Source: Cronobacter condimenti 1330 (GTDB lineage Bacteria > Pseudomonadota > Gammaproteobacteria > Enterobacterales > Enterobacteriaceae). Taken from it: a stretch of DNA of 64,000 bases. A program made the position numbers and the translations under genes. The number at the start of each line of letters is the position of its first letter. The first letter of the stretch is position 1. The stretch covers positions 1,612,001-1,676,000 of the forward strand of contig NZ_CP012264.1 of NCBI RefSeq assembly GCF_001277255.1, read 5' to 3'. The notes beneath the pieces were generated by a model. The model worked only from the letters and a program-made list of their open reading frames with translations. It was not told the origin of the DNA and did not search any database. This document shows, piece by piece, positions 9,939 to 18,951 of this stretch.

Positions 9939-10769
9939 ATGTTTGTTCCTTTTCTGATTATGCTGCGTGAAGGTCTTGAAGCCGCACTTATCGTCAGCCT
10001 TATCGCCAGTTACCTCAAGCGCACCCAGCGCGGCAACTGGCTTGGGGTGATGTGGATTGGCGTGTTTCTCGCCGCCGCGCTCTGCTTAGGCCTTGGTATT
10101 TTTATCAATGAAACCACCGGCGAGTTCCCGCAAAAAGAGCAGGAGCTCTTTGAGGGCATCGTGGCGGTCATTGCGGTCGTGATCCTCACCTGGATGGTGT
10201 TCTGGATGCGTAAAGTCTCGCGCAATGTGAAAGGCGAGCTGGAACAGGCGGTGGATCGCGCACTGAAACGCCCCGGCGGACACGGCTGGGCGCTGGTCAT
10301 AATGGTCTTCTTTGCCGTGGCGCGTGAAGGCCTGGAATCGGTCTTTTTCCTGCTGGCCGCGTTTGGCCAGGATGTTGGCATCTGGCCGCCGCTTGGAGCA
10401 ATGCTTGGCCTCGCAACCGCCGTCGTGCTCGGTTTCCTGCTCTACTGGGGGGGCATTCGCCTAAATCTCGGCACGTTTTTCCGCTGGACCAGCCTGTTTA
10501 TTCTGCTGGTGGCGGCTGGGCTTGCCGCTGGTGCCATTCGCGCGTTTCATGAAGCGGGACTGTGGAATCATTTCCAGAGCGTGGCCTTTGATCTCAGCGC
10601 CGTGCTCTCTACGCACTCGCTCACCGGCACGCTGCTGGAAGGGATTTTTGGCTACCAGGAAGCGCCGACCGTCAGCGAAGTGGCAGCATGGTTTATCTAT
10701 CTGATCCCGGCAGTGGCGTTTTATGCACTGCCTGCCCGCACCGAGGCGCGGGTTTCCGGGAATGCCTGA
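9939..10769 (+). CDS. efeU: Ferrous iron permease EfeU
   Basis: EfeU is the inner-membrane OFeT-family permease of the EfeUOB acid-induced ferrous iron importer. The 276 residues equal the E. coli length and contain both REGLE motifs (LREGLEAALI near residue 10 and AREGLESVFF near 130) on transmembrane helices, the expected iron path. The ATG at 9939 (MFVPFLIMLREGLE) is chosen over an upstream GTG. efeO follows after 56 bp and efeB after 5 more bp, so all three probably form one operon under the Fur box. Confidence 0.97.
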   Translation: MFVPFLIMLREGLEAALIVSLIASYLKRTQRGNWLGVMWIGVFLAAALCLGLGIFINETTGEFPQKEQELFEGIVAVIAVVILTWMVFWMRKVSRNVKGELEQAVDRALKRPGGHGWALVIMVFFAVAREGLESVFFLLAAFGQDVGIWPPLGAMLGLATAVVLGFLLYWGGIRLNLGTFFRWTSLFILLVAAGLAAGAIRAFHEAGLWNHFQSVAFDLSAVLSTHSLTGTLLEGIFGYQEAPTVSEVAAWFIYLIPAVAFYALPARTEARVSGNA

Positions 10770-10825
10770 TTTTTTGCTGCGTCTGTACGTGGCTTAGTGA
10801 CAACATACTTTTAGAGGGACAGGTC

Positions 10826-11953
10826 ATGACGAAACAACTTCGCCGTAGCGCGCTTTCCGTGACGCTGCTGGCGCTTATCAGCGCTGCGTTTACCGCAAAG
10901 GCGGCTGATATTCCGCAGGTGAAAGTCACCGTTAACGATAAACAGTGCGAGCCGATGACGCTTACGGTGAACGCGGGGAAAACCCAGTTCACCATCCTGA
11001 ACCACAGCCAGAAAGCGCTGGAATGGGAAATTCTCAAAGGCGTGATGGTGGTGGAAGAGCGTGAAAATATCGCGCCGGGCTTTAGCCAGAAGATGACCGC
11101 TAACCTTGAGCCGGGTGAATATGAGATGACCTGCGGCCTGCTGAGCAACCCGAAAGGCAAGCTGATTGTCAAAGCGGCAGAGGGCGAAAAAGCGGCGGCC
11201 AAAAACGAGCTGATGTCGCTTGAAGGTGCGGTGACGGAATACAAAACCTGGGTGAGTGCTGAAACCGCCGCGCTGGTTGAGAACACGAAAGCCTTTACGG
11301 ACGCCGTAAAAGCAGGGGATATCGAAAAAGCGAAATCCCTGTACGCGCCGACGCGCCAGCACTACGAGCGTATCGAGCCGATTGCCGAGCTGTTCTCTGA
11401 TCTCGACGGCAGCATTGACGCCCGTGAAGACGATTATGAGCAGAAAGCGGCTGATCCTAAATTCACCGGCTTCCACCGTCTGGAAAAAGCGCTGTTTGGC
11501 GACAACAGCGTGAAGGGCATGGAAACCTATGCAGACAAACTCAACAGCGACGTGCTGGATCTGCAAAAACGCATCAGCGAACTGGCGTTCCCGCCGGGTA
11601 AAGTGGTGGGCGGCGCGGCTGGCCTGATTGAAGAAGTGGCGGCCAGCAAAATCAGCGGTGAAGAAGATCGCTACAGCCATACGGATCTGTGGGATTTCCA
11701 GGCCAACATCGATGGCGCGCAGAAGATTGTGAACCTGCTGCGTCCGCAATTGCAAAAAGAACATGCGCCGCTACTGGCGAAAGTGGATGCGAATTTCAAG
11801 AAAGTGGACGCTATCCTCGCGAAATATCGCACTAAAGACGGTTTTGAGACCTACGACAAACTGACTGAAGCCGATCGCAACGCGCTGAAAGGGCCGATTA
11901 CGTCGCTTGCTGAAGATCTCTCCTTACTGCGCGGCGTGCTCGGACTGGACTAA
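10826..11953 (+). CDS. efeO: Periplasmic iron-binding protein EfeO
   Basis: A 375-residue periplasmic component of EfeUOB. A signal peptide (about residues 1-24, ending FTAKA) precedes an N-terminal cupredoxin-like domain (Cys in NDKQCEPM and EYEMTCGLL) and a C-terminal M75 domain with the HxxE metal motif (HRLEKALFG). It presents iron to EfeU. AGAGGGACAGGTC lies just upstream of the ATG. Confidence 0.96.
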   Translation: MTKQLRRSALSVTLLALISAAFTAKAADIPQVKVTVNDKQCEPMTLTVNAGKTQFTILNHSQKALEWEILKGVMVVEERENIAPGFSQKMTANLEPGEYEMTCGLLSNPKGKLIVKAAEGEKAAAKNELMSLEGAVTEYKTWVSAETAALVENTKAFTDAVKAGDIEKAKSLYAPTRQHYERIEPIAELFSDLDGSIDAREDDYEQKAADPKFTGFHRLEKALFGDNSVKGMETYADKLNSDVLDLQKRISELAFPPGKVVGGAAGLIEEVAASKISGEEDRYSHTDLWDFQANIDGAQKIVNLLRPQLQKEHAPLLAKVDANFKKVDAILAKYRTKDGFETYDKLTEADRNALKGPITSLAEDLSLLRGVLGLD

Positions 11954-11958
11954 GCGTA

Positions 11959-13242
11959 ATGCAAGAACATGATACTCAGGGCGTGCCGCAACCGGCGCGC
12001 CGCCGTCTGTTAAAAGGGCTCGGCGCGCTCACTGGCGCGATGGCCGTTGCGGGCGGCTGTCCGGTGGCGCATGGCGCGCAAACCAAAAGCGCGCCAGGCA
12101 CGCTCTCACCGGATGCGCGTCAGCAGACGCAGCCGTTTTACGGCGCGCATCAGGCCGGTATTCTGACACCGCAACAGGCATCGATGATGCTGGTCGCGTT
12201 CGACGTGCTGGCGACGGATAAAGCCGATCTCGAACGGTTATTCCGCCTGCTTACCGACCGCATCGCATTTTTAACTGCGGGCGGCCCGGCGCCGCAGACT
12301 CCGAACCCACGTCTCCCGCCGATGGATTCCGGGATCCTGGGGCCGATTATTGCGCCGGATAACCTGACCATAACCGTGTCGCTGGGGCGTTCATTGTTTG
12401 ATGAGCGCTTTGGACTGGCGCCGCAGATGCCGAAGAAGCTGCAAAAAATGGTGCGTTTTCCGAACGATTCGCTGGATGCCGCGCTCTGTCATGGTGATCT
12501 TCTGCTGCAAATTTGCGCCAATACCCAGGACACGGTTATTCATGCGCTACGCGGCGTGATTAAACATACGCCGGATCTGCTGAGCGTCCGCTGGAAGCGT
12601 GAAGGGTTTATCTCCGATCACGCGGCGCGCAGCCGCGGGAAAGAGACGCCAGTTAACCTCCTGGGTTTCAAGGATGGAACGGCGAACCCGGACACGCGCA
12701 ACGCGCCGCTGATGGATGAGGTCGTCTGGGTAACGGCAGATCAGGGCGAACCCGCGTGGGCGGTGGGCGGCAGCTATCAGGCCGTGCGCATCATTCAGTT
12801 CCACGTCGAGTTCTGGGACCGGACGCCGCTTAAAGAGCAACAGACGATTTTCGGTCGCGACAAGCAGACCGGCGCGCCGCTCGGCATGCAGCATGAGCAC
12901 GACGTCCCGGATTACCACAACGATCCTGACGGCAATGTGATTGCGCTCGACAGTCATATCCGGCTTGCGAACCCGCGCACGCCGCAAACGCAGTCGAGCC
13001 TGATGGTACGCCGGGGATACAGCTATTCGCTGGGCGTAACAAACGCAGGACAACTGGATATGGGCCTGCTGTTTGTCTGTTACCAGCATGATCTGGAAAA
13101 AGGGTTTTTAACGGTGCAAAAGCGTCTTAACGGCGAAGCGCTGGAGGAGTATGTGAAACCCATCGGCGGCGGCTATTTCTTCGCGCTGCCAGGGGTCGCA
13201 GATAAATCCCGCTTTCTGGCAGACGGTTTGTTGAAGGCCTGA
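11959..13242 (+). CDS. efeB: Tat-exported deferrochelatase/DyP peroxidase EfeB
   Basis: EfeB is the haem-containing dye-decolorising peroxidase of the EfeUOB system, exported folded by the Tat pathway. The 427-residue product has a twin-arginine signal (ARRRLLKGLGALTGA), the DyP signature GFKDGTANPD (near residue 235) and the C-terminal haem-binding region. The E. coli protein has 423 residues. It starts 5 bp after efeO, so coupling to efeO translation is likely because no strong ribosome-binding site of its own is seen. Confidence 0.96.
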   Translation: MQEHDTQGVPQPARRRLLKGLGALTGAMAVAGGCPVAHGAQTKSAPGTLSPDARQQTQPFYGAHQAGILTPQQASMMLVAFDVLATDKADLERLFRLLTDRIAFLTAGGPAPQTPNPRLPPMDSGILGPIIAPDNLTITVSLGRSLFDERFGLAPQMPKKLQKMVRFPNDSLDAALCHGDLLLQICANTQDTVIHALRGVIKHTPDLLSVRWKREGFISDHAARSRGKETPVNLLGFKDGTANPDTRNAPLMDEVVWVTADQGEPAWAVGGSYQAVRIIQFHVEFWDRTPLKEQQTIFGRDKQTGAPLGMQHEHDVPDYHNDPDGNVIALDSHIRLANPRTPQTQSSLMVRRGYSYSLGVTNAGQLDMGLLFVCYQHDLEKGFLTVQKRLNGEALEEYVKPIGGGYFFALPGVADKSRFLADGLLKA

Positions 13243-13247
13243 CGTTA

Positions 13248-13275
13248 AGCCCCGCACCGCAAGCGGGGCTTTTTT
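13248..13275 (+). terminator. efeUOB terminator
   Basis: AGCCCCGC-ACCGCAA-GCGGGGCT hairpin followed by TTTTT, immediately after efeB. Confidence 0.9.
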
Positions 13276-13343
13276 ATTGTTTCATTTGCTAACAATTTTA
13301 CCGCTCCTGTGGCAGGCCGTTTTCGCGGCGGCTATTCTGTTGA

Positions 13344-13381
13344 TACATTTCTGTAATATTTCTCTGTCATAAAAGACTCAC
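13344..13381 (+). promoter_or_regulatory. Candidate Pho boxes upstream of phoH
   Basis: CTGTCATAAAAGACTCAC at 13364-13381 resembles the Pho box (two CTGTCAT-like heptamers separated by four A/T); the first heptamer is perfect, the second weak. CTGTTGA and CTGTAAT repeats lie just upstream. PhoB control of phoH is known in E. coli. The rest of the 13276-13508 gap is AT-rich promoter sequence without a gene. Confidence 0.55.
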
Positions 13382-13508
13382 CGTCAGGCAAGCCTCAGAA
13401 GTTATCTTTAAGTAAATTTTATGTTGCAAGTTTGATAATTTTTGTTGTACTTAAAGTGTTAGCGGTAGTTCCCCGACTGTGTCAGCAGTAGCACGATGGA
13501 GATCGCGA

Positions 13509-14576
13509 ATGGTAGCGTCCAGAACTGGACTTAAAAGGAAATCAACCCGCACTATCCGGCGCGGAGGAGCCTCCTCCGGCATTGCCATCTCCACCCTCTC
13601 AAACCCGTTTCAACCTTCTTCCACTGTTCCAGACGATGCGGTAAGCGGTGCGCGTAGCCGTACTACCGCGTCTTTTCGACCGGCAATTCATGGCTTAAAA
13701 GGAAGCCAAACCTCAGACGTTCGTGCGCATAATCGCGTCCATCATCAGGATGCGGCTCATGTAAACCAACTTATCAAGGTGCCATCCATGGGAAGACAGA
13801 AAGCAGTGATCAAAGCTCGTCGCGAAGCCAGACGCGTTCTCAGACGAGATTCACGCAGCCACCGGCAGCGTGAAGAGGAATCGGTCACCACGCTTGTGCA
13901 AATGAGTGGCGTTGAAGCAATCGGCATGGCGCGGGACAGCCGCGATAATGCCCCGATTGCGGCTCGTACCGACGCTCAGGCGCATTATCTTGAGGCTATT
14001 GAGAGCAAACAGCTGATATTTGCCACCGGCGAAGCCGGATGCGGCAAAACGTTTATCAGCGCGGCCAAAGCGGCTGAGGCCCTGATTCATAAGGATGTCG
14101 ACAGGATAATTGTCACCCGCCCGGTGCTGCAGGCCGACGAAGATCTCGGCTTCCTGCCCGGCGATATCTCAGAGAAGTTCGCGCCCTATTTCCGCCCGGT
14201 CTATGACGTGCTGGTGCGCCGCCTTGGCGCTTCCTTCATGCAATATTGCCTGCGCCCGGAAATCGGGAAAGTCGAAATTGCGCCGTTCGCGTATATGCGC
14301 GGACGTACCTTTGAAAATGCCGTCGTGATTCTGGACGAGGCCCAGAACGTGACTGCCGCGCAGATGAAAATGTTTTTGACCCGCCTCGGGGAGAACGTGA
14401 CGGTGATCGTCAATGGCGACATCACCCAGTGCGATTTGCCGGCGGGGGTCACCTCCGGTTTAAGCGACGCGCTGGCGCGTTTTGAGGAAGACGAGATGAT
14501 TGGCATCGTCCGGTTTGGTAAAGCCGACTGTGTGCGCTCCGCGCTCTGCCAGCGCACGCTTAACGCTTACGATTAA
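13509..14576 (+). CDS. phoH: PhoH, phosphate-starvation P-loop ATPase
   Basis: PhoH is a cytoplasmic ATP-binding protein induced by phosphate starvation; its RNA-linked role is not settled. The conserved ATPase core shows Walker A GEAGCGKT (residue about 178), Walker B VVILDEAQN and the family motif TRPVLQADEDLGFLPGD. Two starts are possible. The one used here (MVASRTGLKRK, 355 residues) has GGAG upstream and matches the long E. coli form. The ATG at 13788 (MGRQKAVIK, 262 residues) has AAGGTG upstream and would remove a Ser/Thr/Arg-rich N-terminal stretch. Which is used in vivo is open. Confidence 0.9.
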   Translation: MVASRTGLKRKSTRTIRRGGASSGIAISTLSNPFQPSSTVPDDAVSGARSRTTASFRPAIHGLKGSQTSDVRAHNRVHHQDAAHVNQLIKVPSMGRQKAVIKARREARRVLRRDSRSHRQREEESVTTLVQMSGVEAIGMARDSRDNAPIAARTDAQAHYLEAIESKQLIFATGEAGCGKTFISAAKAAEALIHKDVDRIIVTRPVLQADEDLGFLPGDISEKFAPYFRPVYDVLVRRLGASFMQYCLRPEIGKVEIAPFAYMRGRTFENAVVILDEAQNVTAAQMKMFLTRLGENVTVIVNGDITQCDLPAGVTSGLSDALARFEEDEMIGIVRFGKADCVRSALCQRTLNAYD

Positions 14577-14595
14577 ACGTATTGAACATGCAATG

Positions 14596-14623
14596 AAAAG
14601 CCCAACGTCTGTTGGGCTTTTTT
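14596..14623 (+). terminator. phoH terminator
   Basis: AAAAGCCCAAC-GTCT-GTTGGGCTTTTTT hairpin 20 bp after phoH. Confidence 0.9.
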
Positions 14624-14835
14624 CGTTGTGGGACGTAGGGAAGGGGGCGCGTTTGCACAATACCGGGTAGCGCTTTGCTGATTTATTCTACAAACCAACG
14701 CCGGTTTTCATGTGAAAACCCCTAATATTTGCCTGCTTTTTTCCTTATCTTTTTTATCGTCTGACCGATAACCCTTACCGAAAATGCCAAATCGTTAACT
14801 GGCTAACTTTAATGACATTCAGGTAAGGACATCTT

Positions 14836-15537
14836 ATGAAAGCATTGTACGCACTGCCTCTTTTCTTGTGTTCGCTGGCGTTAGCCGGGTGCAGTAATCA
14901 ACCGCCACCACCTTCAGAAAAAGTAGTCAGTACCAGCACCATCAAAGGAGATGGTGGGGCATTATTGTCGATTGATAGCTACGAGCAGCTCAGAACGGAT
15001 ACGCATCAGCCAACCGATACGTCGCTGCGCTATATTACCCGCGTCGATACCAGCAAAGTCGTGGCGCTAAAGACGCTGCATTTTATTGTAAGCCTGGCTG
15101 CGGGCGGCGCCCAGGAATCAGGTTTTACGAAAGATCAGTTGGTCGGCACGCCGATCGCCACGATGAATAACCCTACGCTTACCTATTTTTCTGATGCCGT
15201 GAAAAAATCACTTGAGAAAGATATGGCGAAGCTGCCCGCCGGGCAGATAAAAAACCCCATAGAGATCCGTCCTTATACCTGGATGCTAGTCTATGAAAAC
15301 CTCTCTGGCGGTGATAGTTACGAGCTTCACTATCAGGCGGCGCTCAGACGCACCAAAACGGCGCTGGTAAACGGCCATGAAGCGTCTGCCTCGGTGTCGT
15401 GTTCTCCAGAGGCAGTAAAAGCGCCGCTGGCCCAGTGGCAGGCGAATAACTACCAGAAAGTGACTGAGGTCACCCGTGGTTTTATGGAGACGTGCATGAA
15501 GGATTTTGAAGCCCATAAGGCCGAGTTTCTGCAATAA
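14836..15537 (+). CDS. Hypothetical lipoprotein
   Basis: A 233-residue predicted lipoprotein with signal MKALYALPLFLCSLALAGC (lipobox LAGC, Cys19) and a Pro-rich stretch NQPPPPSEK after the acylated cysteine. The rest is soluble with no family I recognise; two cysteines (in SVSCSPEA and FMETCMKD) could form a disulfide. The ribosome-binding site AAGGACATCTT fixes the start. It is monocistronic with its own terminator. It occupies the position where the pga genes lie in E. coli. Confidence 0.75.
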   Translation: MKALYALPLFLCSLALAGCSNQPPPPSEKVVSTSTIKGDGGALLSIDSYEQLRTDTHQPTDTSLRYITRVDTSKVVALKTLHFIVSLAAGGAQESGFTKDQLVGTPIATMNNPTLTYFSDAVKKSLEKDMAKLPAGQIKNPIEIRPYTWMLVYENLSGGDSYELHYQAALRRTKTALVNGHEASASVSCSPEAVKAPLAQWQANNYQKVTEVTRGFMETCMKDFEAHKAEFLQ

Positions 15538-15551
15538 CGAAACGGGTAGAG

Positions 15552-15583
15552 AAAAAAGTCTGGCGGTAACGCCGGACTTTTTT
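15552..15583 (+). terminator. Lipoprotein gene terminator
   Basis: AAGTCTGGCG-GTAA-CGCCGGACTT hairpin with a T run, 15 bp after the stop codon. Confidence 0.88.
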
Positions 15584-15630
15584 GCTTTTCGCTCAGGAGA
15601 AATAAGGCGTCCTGGCGGGTGGTTTCCCTG

Positions 15631-15820
15631 GTGCGGCGAGATATAAATGCAAAAAAAGCCCGTACTTGCGTACAGGCTCTTTCTTTAAATATGGCGGTGA
15701 GGGAGGGATAGATTCGGCCCTTTGGGTCTCCCCCTTCGGGCGGCATGCCCGCAAGCGGCCCTGCCGTCCAGGCGGTAAACCGCCTGTCGAACCCTGGTCG
15801 AGGATTCTCATCCCTCCCCG
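15631..15820 (-). repeat. tRNA-downstream repeat unit with tRNA-Ser 3'-end fragment (copy 1)
   Basis: Bases 15631-15708 repeat 15821-15897 almost exactly (one extra A). The repeat contains a tRNA terminator hairpin and the last 17 bases of the tRNA-Ser gene (15692-15708, including the CCA end). The 112-bp spacer (15709-15820) is GC-rich, contains small inverted repeats such as GGCGGTAAACCGCC, and recurs downstream of the second tRNA-Ser with a 15-bp deletion. This looks like a duplication or mini-insertion at the tRNA 3' end. Confidence 0.7.
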
Positions 15821-15840
15821 GTGCGGCGAGATATAAATGC

Positions 15841-15874
15841 AAAAAAGCCCGTACTTGCGTACAGGCTCTTTCTT
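15841..15874 (-). terminator. tRNA-Ser copy 1 terminator
   Basis: On the minus strand GCCTGTAC-GCAA-GTACGGGC is followed by TTTTTT, directly after the tRNA. Confidence 0.9.
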
Positions 15875-15880
15875 TAAATA

Positions 15881-15968
15881 TGGCGGTGAGGGAGGGATTC
15901 GAACCCTCGATACGTTGCCGTATACACACTTTCCAGGCGTGCTCCTTCAGCCACTCGGACACCTCACC
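15881..15968 (-). tRNA. tRNA-Ser (GGA), copy 1
   Basis: An 88-nt tRNA on the minus strand from GGTGAGGTGTCCGAG to the encoded CCA. It has the long variable arm of class II tRNAs, anticodon GGA in CTGGAAAG and the T-arm GGGTTCGAATCCC. It matches the E. coli serX/serW type. It is identical to the copy at 18864-18951. Confidence 0.98.
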
Positions 15969-16009
15969 ATATTGTCTTGCTACCACGCTTAGCGGGGCAA
16001 CGGGGCGCT

Positions 16010-16038
16010 ACTATAGGGATCTGCATGAAAACGGTCAA
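16010..16038 (-). promoter_or_regulatory. Promoter of tRNA-Ser copy 1
   Basis: TTGACC, 17 bp, TATAGT on the minus strand, followed by the GC-rich discriminator AGCGCCCC typical of stringently controlled stable-RNA promoters. Confidence 0.85.
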
Positions 16039-16214
16039 GCAGATTTTTTTCTTTCTTATTCGTTCGATTAAGGGTTAAACGAAAAGCCCTTTTCGCCGCC
16101 TGCACCCGTCAGAAGGGCGGCGCGCACGACCGGACAAATCCGGGTCTGCTTCGCGAATTCCATTTTCTGTACCAGACTTAAAACACAACAATGAGACAGA
16201 CAATGTGGAGCATT

Positions 16215-18539
16215 ATGAAAGAGCGAAATCGCACTATTGGCATCGCGCCTTATGGCGGTTCGGCCGGCGGCTGGGGGGCACTGAAGGCCGTTGCCGATGC
16301 CATCCGCGGCCAGATGTCAGTGAAGCAGGACGTGATTGCCCTGTTCAAAGTCAATCAGCCGCAGGGGTTTGACTGCCCGGGCTGCGCCTGGCCTGATCCA
16401 CAGCACGCCTCGTCGTTCGAGTTCTGTGAAAACGGCGCGAAAGCGGTCTCCTGGGAGGCGACCAGCAAGCGCACCACGCCCGAATTTTTCGCCGCCCACA
16501 CGGTGAGCGAACTGTGGGAGCGTAACGCCTTTGAACTGGAAGGCGAGGGACGGCTGACGCACCCTATGAAATATGACGCGGCGAGCGATACCTATCAGCC
16601 AATTGAATGGGACACCGCGTTTCGGGAAATCGGCGAGCGCCTGCGCAGCTATGACGATCCTGATTGCGTCGAATTTTACACCTCAGGTCGCGCCTCGAAC
16701 GAAGCGGCCTTCCTGTGGCAGCTTTTCGCACGCGAATACGGCACAAATAACTTCCCGGATTGTTCCAATATGTGCCACGAGCCGACCAGCGTCGGGCTTC
16801 CTGAGTCTATCGGCGTCGGGAAGGGAACGGTTGAGCTGGACGATTTCGACCACTGCGATCTGGTGCTCTGCATCGGTCATAATCCCGGTACGAATCATCC
16901 GCGTATGCTCGGCACGCTGCGAGAAGTCTCGAAACGCGGCGCGACCATCGTTGCCATTAATCCGCTGCGTGAACGCGGCCTTGAGCGGTTTACCTCGCCC
17001 CAAAGCCCGATTGAAATGCTGTCGCTGAGTTCTACCGCGCTTGCCTCGACATACTATAAAGTGCGGGTGGGCGGTGATTCGGCGATGCTCAAGGGCGTAA
17101 TGAAAATCCTGCTTTCCATGCATGAAGAGGCGCTGGCAAACGGCGAACCTGGCGTGCTTGACGAGACGTTTATTCGCGAACATACCGAAGGATTTGAGGC
17201 GCTGAAGGCAGATATCGAGGCCACCGACTGGGCGCATATCCTGAAAGTCTCCGGTATGGAGCGCAAAGAGATCCAGAATATTGCCCGTCTTTACGCCAGC
17301 GCGGAGCGCACCATTATCTGTTATGGCATGGGCATCACCCAGCACCAGTACGGCACACAGAACGTGCAGCAGATTGCGAATCTGTTATTGCTGCGCGGTA
17401 ATATCGGCAAAAAAGGGGCCGGTATTTGCCCGCTCCGCGGTCATTCCAATGTGCAGGGTGACCGGACGGTAGGCATTACGGAGATCCCGCCGCAGTCGCT
17501 TCTTGATAATCTGGAGCGGGTGTTTGGCTTTACGCCGCCGCAAAAGCACGGGCATGGCGCGGTCGCTGCTATTCAGGCAATGCGCGACGGAAAAGCCAAA
17601 GCGCTGCTGTGCCTCGGCGGCAATCTGGCCGAGGCGATTTCTGACCCACAGGTCACCTTCCCGGCGATGCGTAATCTCGATTTAGTGGTGCATATGGCGA
17701 CCAAGCTGAACCGCTCGCATCTGCTGCTCGGCAAGCATAACTATATTCTGCCGGTGCTGGGCCGCACCGAAATGGATGTGCAGGCCTCAGGCGAACAGAG
17801 CATCACCGTTGAGGATTCGATGTCGATGGTGCACGCCTCGCGTGGCATGCTGCAACCGGCCTCGCCGCATCTGCGCTCGGAACCCGCTATCGTGGCGGGG
17901 CTTGCGAAGGCGACGCTGCCGAATACGGTGGTCAACTGGGACAAGATGACAGGCGACTACAGCTTTATCCGCGATGCCATTGAAGCGGTATTCCCGGCTT
18001 TTGCGGATTTTAACGAGCGGGTTAAACAGCCAGGCGGTTTTCGGTTACGCAACGCCGCTTCCGAGCGCGTCTGGAATACGCCAACGGGGAAGGCGCAGTT
18101 TAAGGTGATGCAGGGAATTAATGAGGATCCGCGCTCCCTCACATGCCACGATCTGGTGTTAACCACACTGCGCAGTCATGACCAGTACAATACGACGCTT
18201 TATGGTCTGAACGACCGCTACCGCGGCGTAACAGGACGGCGCGACGTCTTGTTTATCAACCCCGATGAGGCGGAGAAACGTGCGTTGCGCGTGGGCGATC
18301 AGGTTAACGTGACCGCGCTCGACCCTGACGGCAACCCGACCTCGCGACGGTTGAATAACCTGACTGTCGTGGTTATCGATATGGCGCCCGGCTCGGTCGG
18401 CGCGTATTACCCGGAGGCAAATGTGCTGGTGGCGCTCGACAGCCACGATACGCAAAGTGGGGTGCCAGCTTATAAAAGCATTCCGATCATGATGGAACGT
18501 GTCGCAGAGCCGGTAGTGATGCCCGGCGCGCGGCGATAG
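16215..18539 (+). CDS. YdeP-type molybdopterin oxidoreductase
   Basis: A 774-residue cytoplasmic protein of the formate-dehydrogenase-alpha-like family represented by E. coli YdeP, which is linked to acid resistance. Identity is visible throughout: GFDCPGCAWPDP near residue 50, VEFYTSGRASNEAAFL, CSNMCHEPTSVGL, ICYGMGITQH and ICPLRGHSNVQGDRTVG, then a C-terminal molybdopterin dinucleotide-binding region. It lacks the four-cysteine [4Fe-4S] motif of true formate dehydrogenases near the N-terminus, keeping only a CPGC pair. In-frame ATGs exist at 16191 and 16203; 16215 best fits the family. Substrate unknown. It lies between the two tRNA-Ser genes on the opposite strand. Confidence 0.88.
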   Translation: MKERNRTIGIAPYGGSAGGWGALKAVADAIRGQMSVKQDVIALFKVNQPQGFDCPGCAWPDPQHASSFEFCENGAKAVSWEATSKRTTPEFFAAHTVSELWERNAFELEGEGRLTHPMKYDAASDTYQPIEWDTAFREIGERLRSYDDPDCVEFYTSGRASNEAAFLWQLFAREYGTNNFPDCSNMCHEPTSVGLPESIGVGKGTVELDDFDHCDLVLCIGHNPGTNHPRMLGTLREVSKRGATIVAINPLRERGLERFTSPQSPIEMLSLSSTALASTYYKVRVGGDSAMLKGVMKILLSMHEEALANGEPGVLDETFIREHTEGFEALKADIEATDWAHILKVSGMERKEIQNIARLYASAERTIICYGMGITQHQYGTQNVQQIANLLLLRGNIGKKGAGICPLRGHSNVQGDRTVGITEIPPQSLLDNLERVFGFTPPQKHGHGAVAAIQAMRDGKAKALLCLGGNLAEAISDPQVTFPAMRNLDLVVHMATKLNRSHLLLGKHNYILPVLGRTEMDVQASGEQSITVEDSMSMVHASRGMLQPASPHLRSEPAIVAGLAKATLPNTVVNWDKMTGDYSFIRDAIEAVFPAFADFNERVKQPGGFRLRNAASERVWNTPTGKAQFKVMQGINEDPRSLTCHDLVLTTLRSHDQYNTTLYGLNDRYRGVTGRRDVLFINPDEAEKRALRVGDQVNVTALDPDGNPTSRRLNNLTVVVIDMAPGSVGAYYPEANVLVALDSHDTQSGVPAYKSIPIMMERVAEPVVMPGARR

Positions 18540-18630
18540 ATAACACCTTAAACGACAGGTGTGGCGGCGCTTATCCACCTTGCGCAGAGTAGAGTGGGGA
18601 AGCAACGTGTCACTCGCCCTCTTTCTTGGG

Positions 18631-18823
18631 GCCACGAGATATAAATGCAAAAAAGCCTGAGGGTTAGCTCAGGCTCTTTCTCTGAATATGGCGGTGAGGG
18701 AGGGATAGATTCGGCCCTTTGGGCGGCATGCCCGCAAGCGGCCCTGCCGTCCAGGCGGTAAACCGCCTGTCGAACCCTGGTCGAGGATTCTCATCTCTCC
18801 CCGGTATGGCGAGATATAAATGC
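18631..18823 (-). repeat. tRNA-downstream repeat unit with tRNA-Ser 3'-end fragment (copy 2)
   Basis: Second copy of the unit seen at 15631-15820. It has a terminator hairpin (here a variant, GCCTGAGGGTTAGCTCAGGC), the 17-nt tRNA-Ser 3' end at 18689-18705, then the same GC-rich spacer without 15 bp. The different hairpin sequence shows the two loci have diverged since duplication. Confidence 0.7.
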
Positions 18824-18857
18824 AAAAAAGCCCGTACTTGCGTACAGGCTCTTTCTT
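18824..18857 (-). terminator. tRNA-Ser copy 2 terminator
   Basis: Same GCCTGTAC-GCAA-GTACGGGC hairpin and T run as at copy 1. Confidence 0.9.
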
Positions 18858-18863
18858 TGAATA

Positions 18864-18951
18864 TGGCGGTGAGGGAGGGATTCGAACCCTCGATACGTTG
18901 CCGTATACACACTTTCCAGGCGTGCTCCTTCAGCCACTCGGACACCTCACC
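18864..18951 (-). tRNA. tRNA-Ser (GGA), copy 2
   Basis: 88-nt tRNA identical to copy 1, including the encoded CCA. Its own promoter lies just upstream. Confidence 0.98.
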
